Shown: one piece after another, positions 7,318-16,878 of the stretch
Position numbering within the stretch: position 1 is the stretch's first letter
Layout of the letters: each line of letters begins with the position of its first letter
Source: Oscillospiraceae bacterium
GTDB taxonomy: Bacteria; Bacillota; Clostridia; Oscillospirales; Oscillospiraceae
DNA: 39,551 nucleotides
Direction of reading: 5' to 3'
Assembly: GCA_017397835.1 (NCBI GenBank)
Contig: JAFQHV010000015.1
Span: forward strand, 1 to 39,551
Program-made: the position numbers and the translations under genes
The notes under the pieces: model-generated
What the model was told of the DNA's origin: nothing
Database searches by the model: none
Seen by the model: only the letters and a program-made list of their open reading frames with translations

Positions 7318-8466
7318 TTACAGTCGGCTTTCCAGCGGTGTTACAATGGTATACTCCCGGGCGGCAAACTCCGTCAGAGCGGCATCCAGCACCCCGGCGG
7401 TGGCTGCGCTGTCGTCCAGCGTAAGGTACATCGTGCGGCTGCGATTTCCGATCAGCTGGATCAGGCGCTGCACATAGGCCGCCGACCGCTCCCCCTGTCG
7501 GGGCCGGCCATCGGCCGTCTGATCCCAGCAGACCCAGCCGCGCTCCTCAAACCCGACCCGCTGCCCCTCCGGCACCAGTGCCACGGTAGCCGCGGTTCGG
7601 GCAATGTGGGCCAACCGTTCATTTCCACGATCCAGCATCTCCTGGGCATTTTCTTCCGCCAGGATGCCCACGGTGTGACCTCTTCCAACCGCGCGGCGAA
7701 CCAGATCGTCCTGCCGTTCCATCTGCTCCGGTGTGAACAGGAGCAGACCCTTGACCTGATGGCGGTCAAGGCTGGTCAAAATAGATTCCAGTCCCTCTCC
7801 GCTTTCACAGCGGAACGCAAGATACAGCCGCACCCGGTTGGCGGGCGGCTCCACCGGTGGGGGATCCACCGGCACTTGAGGCACGTCGGGCGGATTTTGC
7901 TGTTCGGGGGGCACGGCAGGGGGCGTATTGGCCTGAATAAAGTCCTTCATGCGCGTCTGCATCAGCAGCTCTGCCGCCTCCACAAAGTCTTCATCCGTCA
8001 TGGGGGCATTAGGCGTTTTGACCCGAACCAAATATCCGTAGCGGGTATAGGTATAGGAGTCCTCCAGTCCAAAATAAGCACAAACCTGCTCCAGCGGCAA
8101 AAAAGCTGTTCCTTTTCGCACCACGGCCCTGCAATTTTCTATCGGCTCGTCATACTGATTTCTGCAGGTTCCGGCGTTCAGGTCGAAGATCATATTGTCC
8201 CGCTCGCCCAACAGGATCACCGTGTTTTTTGCGCCCACCCGGCCAAGAGAAACACCCAGGTCCGCCCCGGTCTGGCCGCGGTCAAATACGCCGGCGGGCA
8301 CATAAATCTGCCCGCCTACCCATATTGGCATGGTATTCACGTCAAGGGGCAACAAGCTGATGTTGACCGCCGTAAAATAAACGTCCTCCACCGTGATAGC
8401 ACGGGTCGACGGCACGCCGACCATCAGCAGTACCGCACACAGCAGAGCCGCGATCCATTTTTTCAT
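7318..8466 (-). CDS. Secreted protein with stalk-like domain and degenerate NodB-type deacetylase domain
   Basis: A 382-aa exported protein. It has a signal peptide (about 1-23, cleavage near TRA-IT) and a region resembling the copper-amine-oxidase N-terminal or stalk domain (about 25-150, with YVPAGVFDRG and AFLPLEQVCAYFGL). A proline-rich linker follows (about 180-210: PPAVPPEQQNPPDVPQVPVD). The C-terminal domain (about 212-382) has the layout of a polysaccharide deacetylase. The catalytic motifs are gone: the usual TFDDGP is AFRCESG (217-223), and the metal-binding HxxxH that should follow GHTVGIL (264-269) is absent. It is probably a cell-wall-associated binding or regulatory protein rather than an enzyme. 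AGGGAG precedes the ATG. Confidence 0.7.
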   Translation of the reverse strand: MKKWIAALLCAVLLMVGVPSTRAITVEDVYFTAVNISLLPLDVNTMPIWVGGQIYVPAGVFDRGQTGADLGVSLGRVGAKNTVILLGERDNMIFDLNAGTCRNQYDEPIENCRAVVRKGTAFLPLEQVCAYFGLEDSYTYTRYGYLVRVKTPNAPMTDEDFVEAAELLMQTRMKDFIQANTPPAVPPEQQNPPDVPQVPVDPPPVEPPANRVRLYLAFRCESGEGLESILTSLDRHQVKGLLLFTPEQMERQDDLVRRAVGRGHTVGILAEENAQEMLDRGNERLAHIARTAATVALVPEGQRVGFEERGWVCWDQTADGRPRQGERSAAYVQRLIQLIGNRSRTMYLTLDDSAATAGVLDAALTEFAAREYTIVTPLESRL

Positions 8467-8494
8467 GCCGCCACACTCCCTTCCGCTTCATCGG

Positions 8495-8534
8495 TTGCTT
8501 TTATGAGTATAACATACTATAATAAAAAAAACAA
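8495..8534. promoter_or_regulatory. Overlapping divergent promoters
   Basis: Plus strand, for the Nudix gene: TTGCTT (8495-8500), 17 nt, TATAAT (8518-8523). Minus strand, for the deacetylase-like gene: TTGTTT (8529-8534), 17 nt, TATACT (8506-8511). Each -10 sits inside the spacer of the other, so the two should compete for polymerase. Confidence 0.75.
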
Positions 8535-8562
8535 CCGCAGGAACCGGCAAAGGAGAACCAAC

Positions 8563-9084
8563 ATGGCTGATATGCCCCTTTTGGCGGTCTACCACGACCG
8601 CAATTACGACCCCACCTGGCCCCGTCACATGCGCCATGCCGTGCGCTGCATCATCCGGCGCGGCAGCAAGGTCGCTCTGGTAAAAAGCACCGTTAAGGGG
8701 TTCTATCAGTTCCCCGGCGGCGGCATCGACCCCGGCGAAAGTCACGAACACGCCCTGATCCGGGAAACGCTGGAGGAAACCGGACTGGACATCATCCCGG
8801 ACAGCATCCGTCCTTTCGGCATCACCCGGGAAATTCGTGCCTCCCAAATCGCGGCGGAAACGATTTTTGACCACACCTCCTATTTCTACTTCGCTGATGT
8901 GGCGGAGGAAGCCCACGAACAGGTGCTGGAAGATTACGAGCGGGATCTGGGCTACACCCTGGAGTGGGCGGACATCCGTCAGGCGGCAGCGGTCAACCGC
9001 GCCCTGTCCCCCAAGTACGAGCACAAAACCAAATTCCTCCTGCGGGAGGCAGATATCTTAACTCTGCTGGCGCAGCACACTTGA
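8563..9084 (+). CDS. Nudix hydrolase
   Basis: A 173-aa Nudix-domain protein. The Nudix box matches GX5EX7REUXEEXGU: GGIDPGE, seven residues, then RETLEETGL (about residues 49-70), which binds the catalytic metal. Members hydrolyse nucleoside diphosphates linked to another group, such as oxidised dNTPs, NDP-sugars or dinucleotides; the substrate cannot be told from sequence. AAAGGAG lies a short distance before the ATG at 8563; the open frame extends far upstream without any start signal and that part is antisense to another gene. The thrS promoter -35 overlaps its stop codon. Confidence 0.88.
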   Translation: MADMPLLAVYHDRNYDPTWPRHMRHAVRCIIRRGSKVALVKSTVKGFYQFPGGGIDPGESHEHALIRETLEETGLDIIPDSIRPFGITREIRASQIAAETIFDHTSYFYFADVAEEAHEQVLEDYERDLGYTLEWADIRQAAAVNRALSPKYEHKTKFLLREADILTLLAQHT

Positions 9085-9109
9085 CAATCTGTGTTCCAAG
9101 TGATATAGT
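9081..9109 (+). promoter_or_regulatory. Sigma-A promoter of the thrS T-box transcript
   Basis: A perfect TTGACA (9081-9086), 17 nt, TATAGT (9104-9109). The -35 covers the Nudix stop codon. Confidence 0.88.
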
Positions 9110-9115
9110 GGCTCT

Positions 9116-9355
9116 GTTAAATCGGTGCTGACGAAGACGAGATCGTCGCAACCGCGCAGAGAGGGGCACGTTTTGGTGCAAGTGTCCTGCGGGGATGGCG
9201 GTCGGTACCACTTCCGAGCCGCCCGGGATGACCGGGATGGGAACCGCCCATTACAGCGGTCACAAGCGACGGAACGCCGTTCCGTAAGCAGGGTGGAACC
9301 GTGGAGTATTTTTATGCTTCACCCCTGAACACTCAGGGGTGAAGCATTTTGTTTT
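9116..9355 (+). promoter_or_regulatory. Threonine T-box riboswitch
   Basis: A tRNA-sensing leader that controls thrS by transcription attenuation. The T-box sequence AGGGTGGAACCGTG lies at 9290-9303. The terminator is a perfect 13-bp stem (9316-9328 with 9333-9345) followed by ATTTTGTTTT. The likely specifier is ACC, a threonine codon, at 9207-9209 within GGTACCA. Uncharged tRNA-Thr should favour the antiterminator and raise thrS expression. The specifier agrees with the downstream gene. Confidence 0.93.
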
Positions 9356-9384
9356 GCCCCAACAATCAGAAAGGAGCAATCACC

Positions 9385-11169
9385 ATGTCCGAAGAAACCA
9401 TCTACACCTTTGAAAATCCCGAATACCGCAAGACCTATTGGCACACCTGCTCTCACGTGCTGGCCCAGGCTATGAAGCGCCTGCACCCCGAGGTCAAGCT
9501 GGCCATCGGCCCCGCCATCGAAAATGGCTTCTACTACGATTTCGACACCCCCCGTCCCTTCTCCCCCGAGGATTTGGAGGCTCTGGAGGCCGAGATGCGC
9601 AAGATCTGCAAGGAGAAGATCAAGCTTGAGCGGTTCGAGCTGTCCCGTGCCGAGGCTCTGGAGCTGATGAAGGATGAACCTTACAAGGTGGAGCTCATCA
9701 ATGACCTTGACGAGGATGCCACCATCTCCTTCTACAAGCAGGGCGACTTCACCGACCTGTGCGCCGGCCCCCATCTGGACTCCACCGGCCGCATCAAGGG
9801 CAACGCCATCAAGCTGACCTCCGCCACCGGCGCCTACTGGCGTGGCGACTCCAGCCGTAAAATGCTACAGCGCATCTACGGCGTGGCCTTCGCCAAGAAG
9901 GACGATCTGGACGCCTACCTCGCCGAGCGGGAGGAGGCGCTCAAGCGCGACCACAACAAGCTGGGCCGCGAGCTGGAGTACTTCACCACCGTGGACTGCA
10001 TCGGTCAGGGCCTGCCCGTCATGCTGCCCAAAGGTGCCCGCACCATTCAGACCCTGCAGCGCTGGGTGGAGGACGAGGAGCAAAAGCGCGGCTACCTGTT
10101 GACCAAGACCCCCCTGATGGCCAAGAGCGACCTGTACAAGATCTCCGGCCACTGGGATCACTACCGGGACGGTATGTTCATCATGGGTGACCCCGACGAC
10201 GAGAGTCGTGAGTGCTTCGCCCTGCGTCCCATGACCTGCCCCTTCCAGTATCAGGTGTTCCTGAACCGCCAGCGCTCCTATCGTGACCTGCCCATGCGTC
10301 TGGGCGAGACCTCCACCCTGTTCCGCAACGAGGACTCCGGCGAGATGCACGGCCTGATCCGTGTGCGCCAGTTCACCATTTCCGAGGGCCATCTGGTCCT
10401 GCGCCCCGACCAGTTGGAGGAGGAGTTCAAGGGCTGCCTGGACCTGGCCAAGTACTGCCTGGACACCGTGGGTATGCTGGACAAGTGCACCTTCCGTTTC
10501 TCCCAGTGGGACCCCAACAACACCGCCAAGTACGAGGGTACTGCCGAGCAGTGGAACGAGGCCCAGCGTGTCATGGGTCAGATCCTGGACGATCTGGGCG
10601 TGAACTACGAGATCGGCATTGACGAGGCCGCCTTCTACGGCCCCAAGCTGGACATTCAGTACAAGAACGTCTTCGGCAAGGAGGACACCATCGTCACCAT
10701 TCAGATCGATATGCTGCTGGCCGCCAAGTTTGGTATGTACTACATTGATGAGAACGGTGAGAAGGCTCTGCCCTACATCATCCACCGCACCAGTCTGGGC
10801 TGCTATGAGCGCACTTTGGCCTACCTCATCGAGGAGTATGCCGGCGCCCTGCCCACCTGGATGGCCCCTGAGCAGGTGCGTTTCCTGCCCGTCACCGACC
10901 GTGCCTGCGACTACTGCGCCGACAAGGCCCGCGAGCTGGAGGCTATGGGCTTCCGCGTGGAGGTGGACTACCGCAACGAGAAGATCGGCAAGAAGATCCG
11001 CGAGGCCACTTTGGAGAAGGTCCCCTACATGGTGGTGGTTGGCGACCGCGACATGGAGAACGGCACCGTCTCCCCCCGTCACCGCTCCGGCGAGGATCTG
11101 GGTGCCATGTCCTTTGAGGACTTCGCCGCCCTGCTCAAGGATGTTGTCGACAGTAAGGCCAAGAAGTAA
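9385..11169 (+). CDS. thrS: Threonyl-tRNA synthetase, form without TGS domain
   Basis: Class II synthetase charging tRNA-Thr, 594 aa. It starts directly at the editing domain: HTCSH (H20, H24) and CAGPH (C126, H130) are the editing-site residues. The catalytic domain follows, with motif 2 (about 311-331, LFRNED...RVRQFT) and Zn ligands C285, H336 and the His in IIHRTSLG. An anticodon-binding domain ends the protein. The N-terminal TGS domain (about 60 aa in E. coli ThrRS) is absent. AAGGAG lies 8 nt before the ATG and no upstream in-frame sequence encodes a TGS domain, so this is a real short form, not a mis-chosen start. Confidence 0.95.
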   Translation: MSEETIYTFENPEYRKTYWHTCSHVLAQAMKRLHPEVKLAIGPAIENGFYYDFDTPRPFSPEDLEALEAEMRKICKEKIKLERFELSRAEALELMKDEPYKVELINDLDEDATISFYKQGDFTDLCAGPHLDSTGRIKGNAIKLTSATGAYWRGDSSRKMLQRIYGVAFAKKDDLDAYLAEREEALKRDHNKLGRELEYFTTVDCIGQGLPVMLPKGARTIQTLQRWVEDEEQKRGYLLTKTPLMAKSDLYKISGHWDHYRDGMFIMGDPDDESRECFALRPMTCPFQYQVFLNRQRSYRDLPMRLGETSTLFRNEDSGEMHGLIRVRQFTISEGHLVLRPDQLEEEFKGCLDLAKYCLDTVGMLDKCTFRFSQWDPNNTAKYEGTAEQWNEAQRVMGQILDDLGVNYEIGIDEAAFYGPKLDIQYKNVFGKEDTIVTIQIDMLLAAKFGMYYIDENGEKALPYIIHRTSLGCYERTLAYLIEEYAGALPTWMAPEQVRFLPVTDRACDYCADKARELEAMGFRVEVDYRNEKIGKKIREATLEKVPYMVVVGDRDMENGTVSPRHRSGEDLGAMSFEDFAALLKDVVDSKAKK

Positions 11170-11174
11170 TTACA

Positions 11175-11221
11175 AATATAAAAACACGCCGCAGGCAATG
11201 CCTGCGGCGTGTTTTTATATT
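11175..11221. terminator. Bidirectional terminator, 22-bp perfect stem
   Basis: 11175-11196 pairs with 11200-11221 around a 3-nt loop, with A5 and T5 within the arms. It serves thrS (plus) and the radical SAM gene (minus), whose TAA stop lies inside the stem. Confidence 0.93.
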
Positions 11222-12093
11222 CCGGTCAAATCAAAGTTGGGCGTGTACTGCCGCCCCACGCTGGAGCGCTCCTGCACGAAGCCGTCCAGGCCGAGATTAT
11301 CCATATACTCCCGGGCGGCGCGCACCTCTCCGGCCCGGAGGGTACGGTCGATTTCGGGAAACTCCCCCGCTCTGCCCCATGGAGTGTACTGGCTCATGAG
11401 GGAAAACAGCACCGTTCCGGGTGCAAACGTCTCTGCCACCCAATCCATAGCCGCCTTCGCTCCGTTAAGCTGGCCGGGCAGCAGCAGGTGACGGATAATG
11501 ACCCCCCGTTTCAAAAGTCCGTCCTCATCAAACACGCAGGGGCCCGCCTGCTCCGCCATCTGCCGGATGGCGGCGGTGGCCACCTCGGGGTAGTCCGGGG
11601 CATCGGAATAGCGGGCGGCGGTCTGCCCGTCCATGTATTTCAGGTCTGGCAGATAGACGTCCACCTTGCCCTGCAAGGCATTCAGGGTTTCCAGCCGTTC
11701 ATATCCGCCGCAGTTATACACCACGGGAACGGGCAGCGGGTGCTCGTCCAGCAGCTTCACAATGGTATGCGCGTAGTGGGTCGGGGTGACAAAATTGACG
11801 TTGTGGGCGCCCCGCGCCACCAGTTCATCGCAGATCTCACCCAAACGTTCCACCGTCACCGACTTGCCGAAGTCCCGGTGGCTGATCTCTTCGTTTTGGC
11901 AGAACACGCAGCCAAGGCTGCAGCCGGAGAAGAACACCGTGCCCGAGCCGCGGCTGCCCGAGATGGGCGGCTCCTCCCACATATGCAGGTCGGCACGGGC
12001 CAGCACCGGCTGCTCCGGCATACGGCAATAGCCCTCCCCCCGCTCCGCCGTGCGCAGGGCGTGACAGCGGCGGGGGCAAATATCACAGACCAT
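11215..12093 (-). CDS. Radical SAM protein, PflA/PflX-like
   Basis: A 292-aa radical SAM protein resembling COG1313, related to pyruvate-formate-lyase activating enzymes. The CxxxCxxC cluster motif is C58, C62, C65 (CSLGCVFC). An extra N-terminal cysteine group (C3, C6, C10, C23) could hold a second metal site. It presumably uses a 4Fe-4S cluster to cleave S-adenosylmethionine; its substrate is unknown. It begins 11 nt after mutY with GGAGG 5 nt before the ATG, as the last gene of the recG operon. No glycyl-radical enzyme lies nearby, so an activase role is not supported by context. Confidence 0.82.
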   Translation of the reverse strand: MVCDICPRRCHALRTAERGEGYCRMPEQPVLARADLHMWEEPPISGSRGSGTVFFSGCSLGCVFCQNEEISHRDFGKSVTVERLGEICDELVARGAHNVNFVTPTHYAHTIVKLLDEHPLPVPVVYNCGGYERLETLNALQGKVDVYLPDLKYMDGQTAARYSDAPDYPEVATAAIRQMAEQAGPCVFDEDGLLKRGVIIRHLLLPGQLNGAKAAMDWVAETFAPGTVLFSLMSQYTPWGRAGEFPEIDRTLRAGEVRAAREYMDNLGLDGFVQERSSVGRQYTPNFDLTGI

Positions 12094-12104
12094 AATCTCC
12101 TCCG

Positions 12105-13143
<1,039 letters not shown>

Positions 13144-13160
<17 letters not shown>

Positions 13161-13536
13161 TCAGCAGTTCCTCAAGAAAGGCAACACACTGGTAGACCAG
13201 CTCGTCGCAGTTGTCCTTCTTCACCTGTCCGCGCTCCCTGGCCGCGTTCAGCAGACCAATGCAGTCGGTACAGCCGTTTTTCTGCTTGAACTGCGCCAGC
13301 AGTGCAATGGCGGCGGCGCTGTTCCCTTTGGCAAGCCCAATCGCCATCAGCGCGCCGGCCAGGGCACCGCAGGTAGCTCCGTGGCGCATACCGCTGCCGA
13401 AATGGGCACCCAGGGCATTGGCCTGTTCCGGGGTCAGCCCCAGCTTTTCCGCAAAGGGGATCAGCACAGACTGGCAGCAATTGTAGTGCACGTTGGTATC
13501 CCCGCGCAGGGCGCGGGCTTTCTCCATGGCTGTCAT
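13144..13536 (-). CDS. C_GCAxxG_C_C family putative redox protein
   Basis: A 130-aa protein of the family named for its cysteine pattern. It has YNCCQSVLIPF near the N-terminus, GATCGALAGALMAIGL in the middle, and two further conserved cysteine positions (GCTDCIGLL and DNCDELV). The family is thought to bind metal or act in redox reactions, but its biochemical role is not known. The start at 13536 is preferred over 13551 because GAGGAG lies 7 nt upstream of it. It begins 11 nt after recG and overlaps mutY by 17 nt, so it is embedded in a DNA-repair operon. Confidence 0.82.
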
Positions 13537-13547
13537 GGCAATTCTCC

Positions 13548-15611
13548 TCAATTAAAAATATCCGCCTGTTCTTCAAACAGGGCACGCACCCGCGTCCGCA
13601 CCGCTTGGTGGGCGGGGTGGGTCAGGCCCGGATCGCGGGCAAGCAGGTTGTGGGCGGCAAGGCGTGCCTGCTCCAGCACCGCCATATCCCCGGCCAAATC
13701 CGCCACGTGCAGTTGGGGCAGGCCGTGCTGACGGCTGCCGAAAAAGTCACCGGGGCCGCGCTGTCTGAGATCGGCTTCGGCGATCTTGAAGCCGTCGTTG
13801 GTGGCGCGCATGACCCCCAGACGTTCCTTCACGCTGTCGCTGTGGGATGCGGTGACCAGCACGCAGTAAGACTGGTGCTTGCCCCGGCCCACGCGCCCCC
13901 GCAGCTGGTGCAGCTGACTCAGGCCGAAGCGTTCTGCATTCTCCACGATCATCAGAGCGGCGTTGGGTACATCCACACCCACCTCGATAACCGTTGTGGA
14001 CACCAGCACGTCAATGTCACCCGCTACAAAGGCGGCCATGACCGACTCTTTTTCTTTCGCTTTCAGTTTGCCGTGGACGAAGGCCACCCGCAGATCGGAA
14101 AAGACGTCCTCGGCCAACGTTTTGGCGTAGGTGGTCACCGCCTTCAGGTCGGGCAGACCCTCCATACCGGCGGCAGGATTTTCCTCCACCGTGGGGCAGA
14201 CCATATAGACCTGTCGTCCCTCACCCACCAGTCTGCGCACAAAACCGTACATCCGCTGGCGCTTATCCTCGCCCACCACAAAGGTATCGATAGGCAGGCG
14301 TCCGGCAGGCATCTGATCGATGACGGACACGTCCAGATCACCATACACCATCAGAGCCAGAGTCCGGGGGATGGGGGTGGCCGACATGACCAGCACGTGG
14401 GGCGACCGGCCCTTGGCGTTCAGGGCGGCGCGCTGCTCCACACCGAAGCGGTGCTGCTCGTCCGCCACCACAAGGCCGAGGTCATGGAACTCAACGCCCT
14501 TGCTGAACAGGGCGTGGGTACCCACCACGAACTGGATCTCTCCGGTTTTGATCTGCTCCTGCACCTGCCGCTTTTGGGCGGCGGTCATGGAGCCGGTCAG
14601 CAGACCCACCCGCACGCCGGCGGAGGTCAGCAGGTTGGAGAGCGTCTTGAAATGCTGGGCGGCCAGCAGCTCCGTAGGTGCCATCAGCGCCGCCTGCAGG
14701 CCGTTTTGCACCGCCATCCAACCCGCGGCGGCGGCCACCACCGTCTTGCCCGAGCCCACGTCGCCCTGTACCAGACGGTTCATGGGTCGACCGGAGGCCA
14801 TATCCTCCCGGCACTGCTCCATCACGCGGCGCTGCGCCTCGGTGGGGGTGAAGGGAAGCAGGTCAAGATACGGCTGCAGCGAGGCACACCGGCACACCGG
14901 GCCGGTCACGTTGGTACGACGGTCCTTCAGCAGGGCAAGGCCCGCCATGAGATAGAACAGTTCCTCGAAAATCATACGGTGCTTGGCCCGCTCCAGCACC
15001 TCAAAGTCCGTGGGAAAATGAATGTCACGCAGGGCGGTGGTGCAGTCTGCCAAATCGTTGCGTGCCACAATGTCCCGAGGCAGGGTCTCCTGCCACAGGT
15101 GGGCGCAGCCCTCCACCGCCCAGCGGGCCAGGCCGACCATAATATTGTTGGTAATGCCCGCCGTCAGGGGGTAGACCGGCAGGATGCAGCCGGTGGTCGC
15201 CTGTCGGTCCGCCGGCTCGGTGACCGGGTTGGTCATGCGGACGGTGCGTCCCTGCCGCTCCACCCGGCCGTAGAAAATGTACTCCCCGCCCACCTGCAGA
15301 CTGTCCCTGCGGTAGCTTTGGTTGAAATAAGTGATCTGCATCAGGCCGCTGTGGTCCACCGCATCCACCTTTACAAGGTCAAGGCCCCGGCGGATCCGGC
15401 TGAGCCGAGGCGGTTTGGCAACCATGGCACGGATGCAGACCGGCTGTCCCTCCCCCGCCCGGGCGATGGAGGTCTCGGTACGGCGGTCCTCATAGTCCCG
15501 GGGAAAATTACGCAAAACGTCCCCTGCGGTTTCGATGCCCAGCTTGGCCAACTTTTTGGCCCGGGCCGGGCCAATGCCCGCAAATTGCTCCACCGACGTG
15601 TTCAGGTCCAT
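13548..15611 (-). CDS. recG: ATP-dependent DNA helicase RecG
   Basis: Branch-migrating helicase that remodels stalled forks and recombination intermediates, 687 aa, normal length. It has the N-terminal wedge/OB domain (about 1-250, containing GIGPARAKKLAKLGI), Walker A GDVGSGKT (283-290), the DEQH box (384-387), SATPIPRT, and the C-terminal HQLRGRVGRG and TNDGFKIAEADLRQRGPGDFFGSRQHG motifs typical of RecG. First gene of the minus-strand operon recG, C_GCAxxG_C_C, mutY, radical SAM. GGGGAGG precedes the ATG by 7 nt. Confidence 0.97.
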   Translation of the reverse strand: MDLNTSVEQFAGIGPARAKKLAKLGIETAGDVLRNFPRDYEDRRTETSIARAGEGQPVCIRAMVAKPPRLSRIRRGLDLVKVDAVDHSGLMQITYFNQSYRRDSLQVGGEYIFYGRVERQGRTVRMTNPVTEPADRQATTGCILPVYPLTAGITNNIMVGLARWAVEGCAHLWQETLPRDIVARNDLADCTTALRDIHFPTDFEVLERAKHRMIFEELFYLMAGLALLKDRRTNVTGPVCRCASLQPYLDLLPFTPTEAQRRVMEQCREDMASGRPMNRLVQGDVGSGKTVVAAAAGWMAVQNGLQAALMAPTELLAAQHFKTLSNLLTSAGVRVGLLTGSMTAAQKRQVQEQIKTGEIQFVVGTHALFSKGVEFHDLGLVVADEQHRFGVEQRAALNAKGRSPHVLVMSATPIPRTLALMVYGDLDVSVIDQMPAGRLPIDTFVVGEDKRQRMYGFVRRLVGEGRQVYMVCPTVEENPAAGMEGLPDLKAVTTYAKTLAEDVFSDLRVAFVHGKLKAKEKESVMAAFVAGDIDVLVSTTVIEVGVDVPNAALMIVENAERFGLSQLHQLRGRVGRGKHQSYCVLVTASHSDSVKERLGVMRATNDGFKIAEADLRQRGPGDFFGSRQHGLPQLHVADLAGDMAVLEQARLAAHNLLARDPGLTHPAHQAVRTRVRALFEEQADIFN

Positions 15612-15641
15612 ATCCGCACCTCCCCTACCGTGTTTGGCTCA

Positions 15642-15670
15642 ATTCTAACACATTCCAAATGCAAATGCAA
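15642..15670 (-). promoter_or_regulatory. Sigma-A promoter of the recG operon
   Basis: On the minus strand TTGCAT (15665-15670), 17 nt, TAGAAT (15642-15647), about 31 nt before the recG start. Confidence 0.75.
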
Positions 15671-15685
15671 AACGATATATATTTC

Positions 15686-15714
15686 TTGCCCCTTTTGGAA
15701 AAAATGAATATAAT
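15686..15714 (+). promoter_or_regulatory. Sigma-A promoter of the hydroxyacid dehydrogenase gene
   Basis: TTGCCC (15686-15691), 17 nt, TATAAT (15709-15714), 34 nt before the start codon. Back to back with the recG promoter. Confidence 0.75.
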
Positions 15715-15748
15715 AGCATTGTCAGACATAACCAACCGGGAGGTCACC

Positions 15749-16702
15749 ATGAGCGAATACATCCTGAATATGTTCCCCGCCAACGAGCAGGAACGTACTG
15801 AATTTGAAGCGTTGATGCCCAATGCGGTGTGGGAGTACCCCCGCCGCAGCACCGTGACCCGCGAACAGCTGGAGCGCGCTACCGTCATCATGGGCACACC
15901 CAAGCCGGAGGATCTGGTCCACGCTAAGAACCTGCGCTGGCTGCAGTCCCTGTGGATGGGGGTAGATGAGTACGTGGCGGAGGGTGTCCTGCCCGACACC
16001 GTGACCATCACCGCCTGTGCCGGTGCGTACCGCCAGTCGGTGTCCGAGCATATGCTGGCCACCCTGCTGGCCATGTGCCGCAACCTGCCCCAGGTCCGGG
16101 ACAACCAGCGTGCCCACAAGTGGGTGGACTTCAAAAAAATGCGTACCATCTGCGGTGCCACCGTGCTGGTAGTCGGCGCGGGCACCATCGGCGGCGACTT
16201 TGCCCGCCTGTGCAAGGCGCTGGGTGCCCACACCGTGGGCCTCAAGCGCACCGTCACCGGCCCCATTGACGGCTTTGACCAATTGGACACCATGGATGCG
16301 CTGGACCACTGGCTCCCCCATGCCGACGTGGTAGCCCTGATCGTCCCTCACACGGCCGAAACCGTCCACCTGATGGACCGCCGCCGCCTTGCCCTGATGA
16401 AGCCGGATGCCATGCTGGTCAGCGATGGTCGGGGCAGCGTGCTGGATCAGGATGCTTTGGCTGACTTGATGCAGCAGGGCCACCTGTGGGGCGCGGCGCT
16501 GGACGTGACCGTACCGGAGCCCCTCAACGCCGACAGCCCTCTTTGGGACATTCCCAATCTGCTGCTGACGCCCCATCTGGCCGGCGGGATCCGGCTAGAG
16601 GTCAGCCGAAAAAACGCCGTGACCTTTGCCCATTCCAATTTCCGGCGTTACGCCGCGGGCCAACCGCTTCAGGCCGTTGCCCGGGCCGGAGTGGTCCGGT
16701 AA
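15749..16702 (+). CDS. D-isomer-specific 2-hydroxyacid dehydrogenase
   Basis: A 317-aa NAD(P)-dependent oxidoreductase. The nucleotide-binding motif is VVGAGTIGG (about 148-156). The catalytic triad is visible: Arg in DGRGSVLD, Glu in VPEPL and His in TPHLAG. Family members reduce 2-keto acids to D-2-hydroxy acids or the reverse. The particular substrate (glyoxylate, hydroxypyruvate, phosphoglycerate or other) cannot be read from the sequence. No ACT or other extra domain is present, which argues against SerA. The start at 15749 has GGGAGG 5 nt upstream; an earlier in-frame ATG would place the promoter inside the gene. Confidence 0.87.
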   Translation: MSEYILNMFPANEQERTEFEALMPNAVWEYPRRSTVTREQLERATVIMGTPKPEDLVHAKNLRWLQSLWMGVDEYVAEGVLPDTVTITACAGAYRQSVSEHMLATLLAMCRNLPQVRDNQRAHKWVDFKKMRTICGATVLVVGAGTIGGDFARLCKALGAHTVGLKRTVTGPIDGFDQLDTMDALDHWLPHADVVALIVPHTAETVHLMDRRRLALMKPDAMLVSDGRGSVLDQDALADLMQQGHLWGAALDVTVPEPLNADSPLWDIPNLLLTPHLAGGIRLEVSRKNAVTFAHSNFRRYAAGQPLQAVARAGVVR

Positions 16703-16742
16703 AAAAAGTTTTGATTTTTTCCATGAAACGCGGAAAAAAACT

Positions 16743-16771
16743 TTGCCTTTTTTGACAAAGGATGCTATAAT
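16743..16771 (+). promoter_or_regulatory. Sigma-A promoter of murA
   Basis: TTGCCT (16743-16748), 17 nt, TATAAT (16766-16771), giving a leader of about 100 nt. Upstream, an A/T-rich hairpin (about 16715-16739) may end the preceding gene. No other feature was seen in 16703-16878. Confidence 0.7.
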
Positions 16772-16878
16772 TTATGGTGTATGGGCGTATGCTTTTTTCA
16801 TATGCTATTTTAGGATTAAACCTTGCCCTGCTGCAAGTGTTGATATAGTCATCCCATTTTTTCAAAGAGGGTGCGATC

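Noticed and set aside
11215-12093. Pyruvate formate-lyase activating enzyme
   Set aside because: Only the radical SAM core is shared; no glycyl-radical enzyme is adjacent and the N-terminal cysteine set differs.
16752-16771. TTGACA at 16752 as the murA -35
   Set aside because: It is only 8 nt from the TATAAT. TTGCCT at 16743 has the proper 17-nt spacer.
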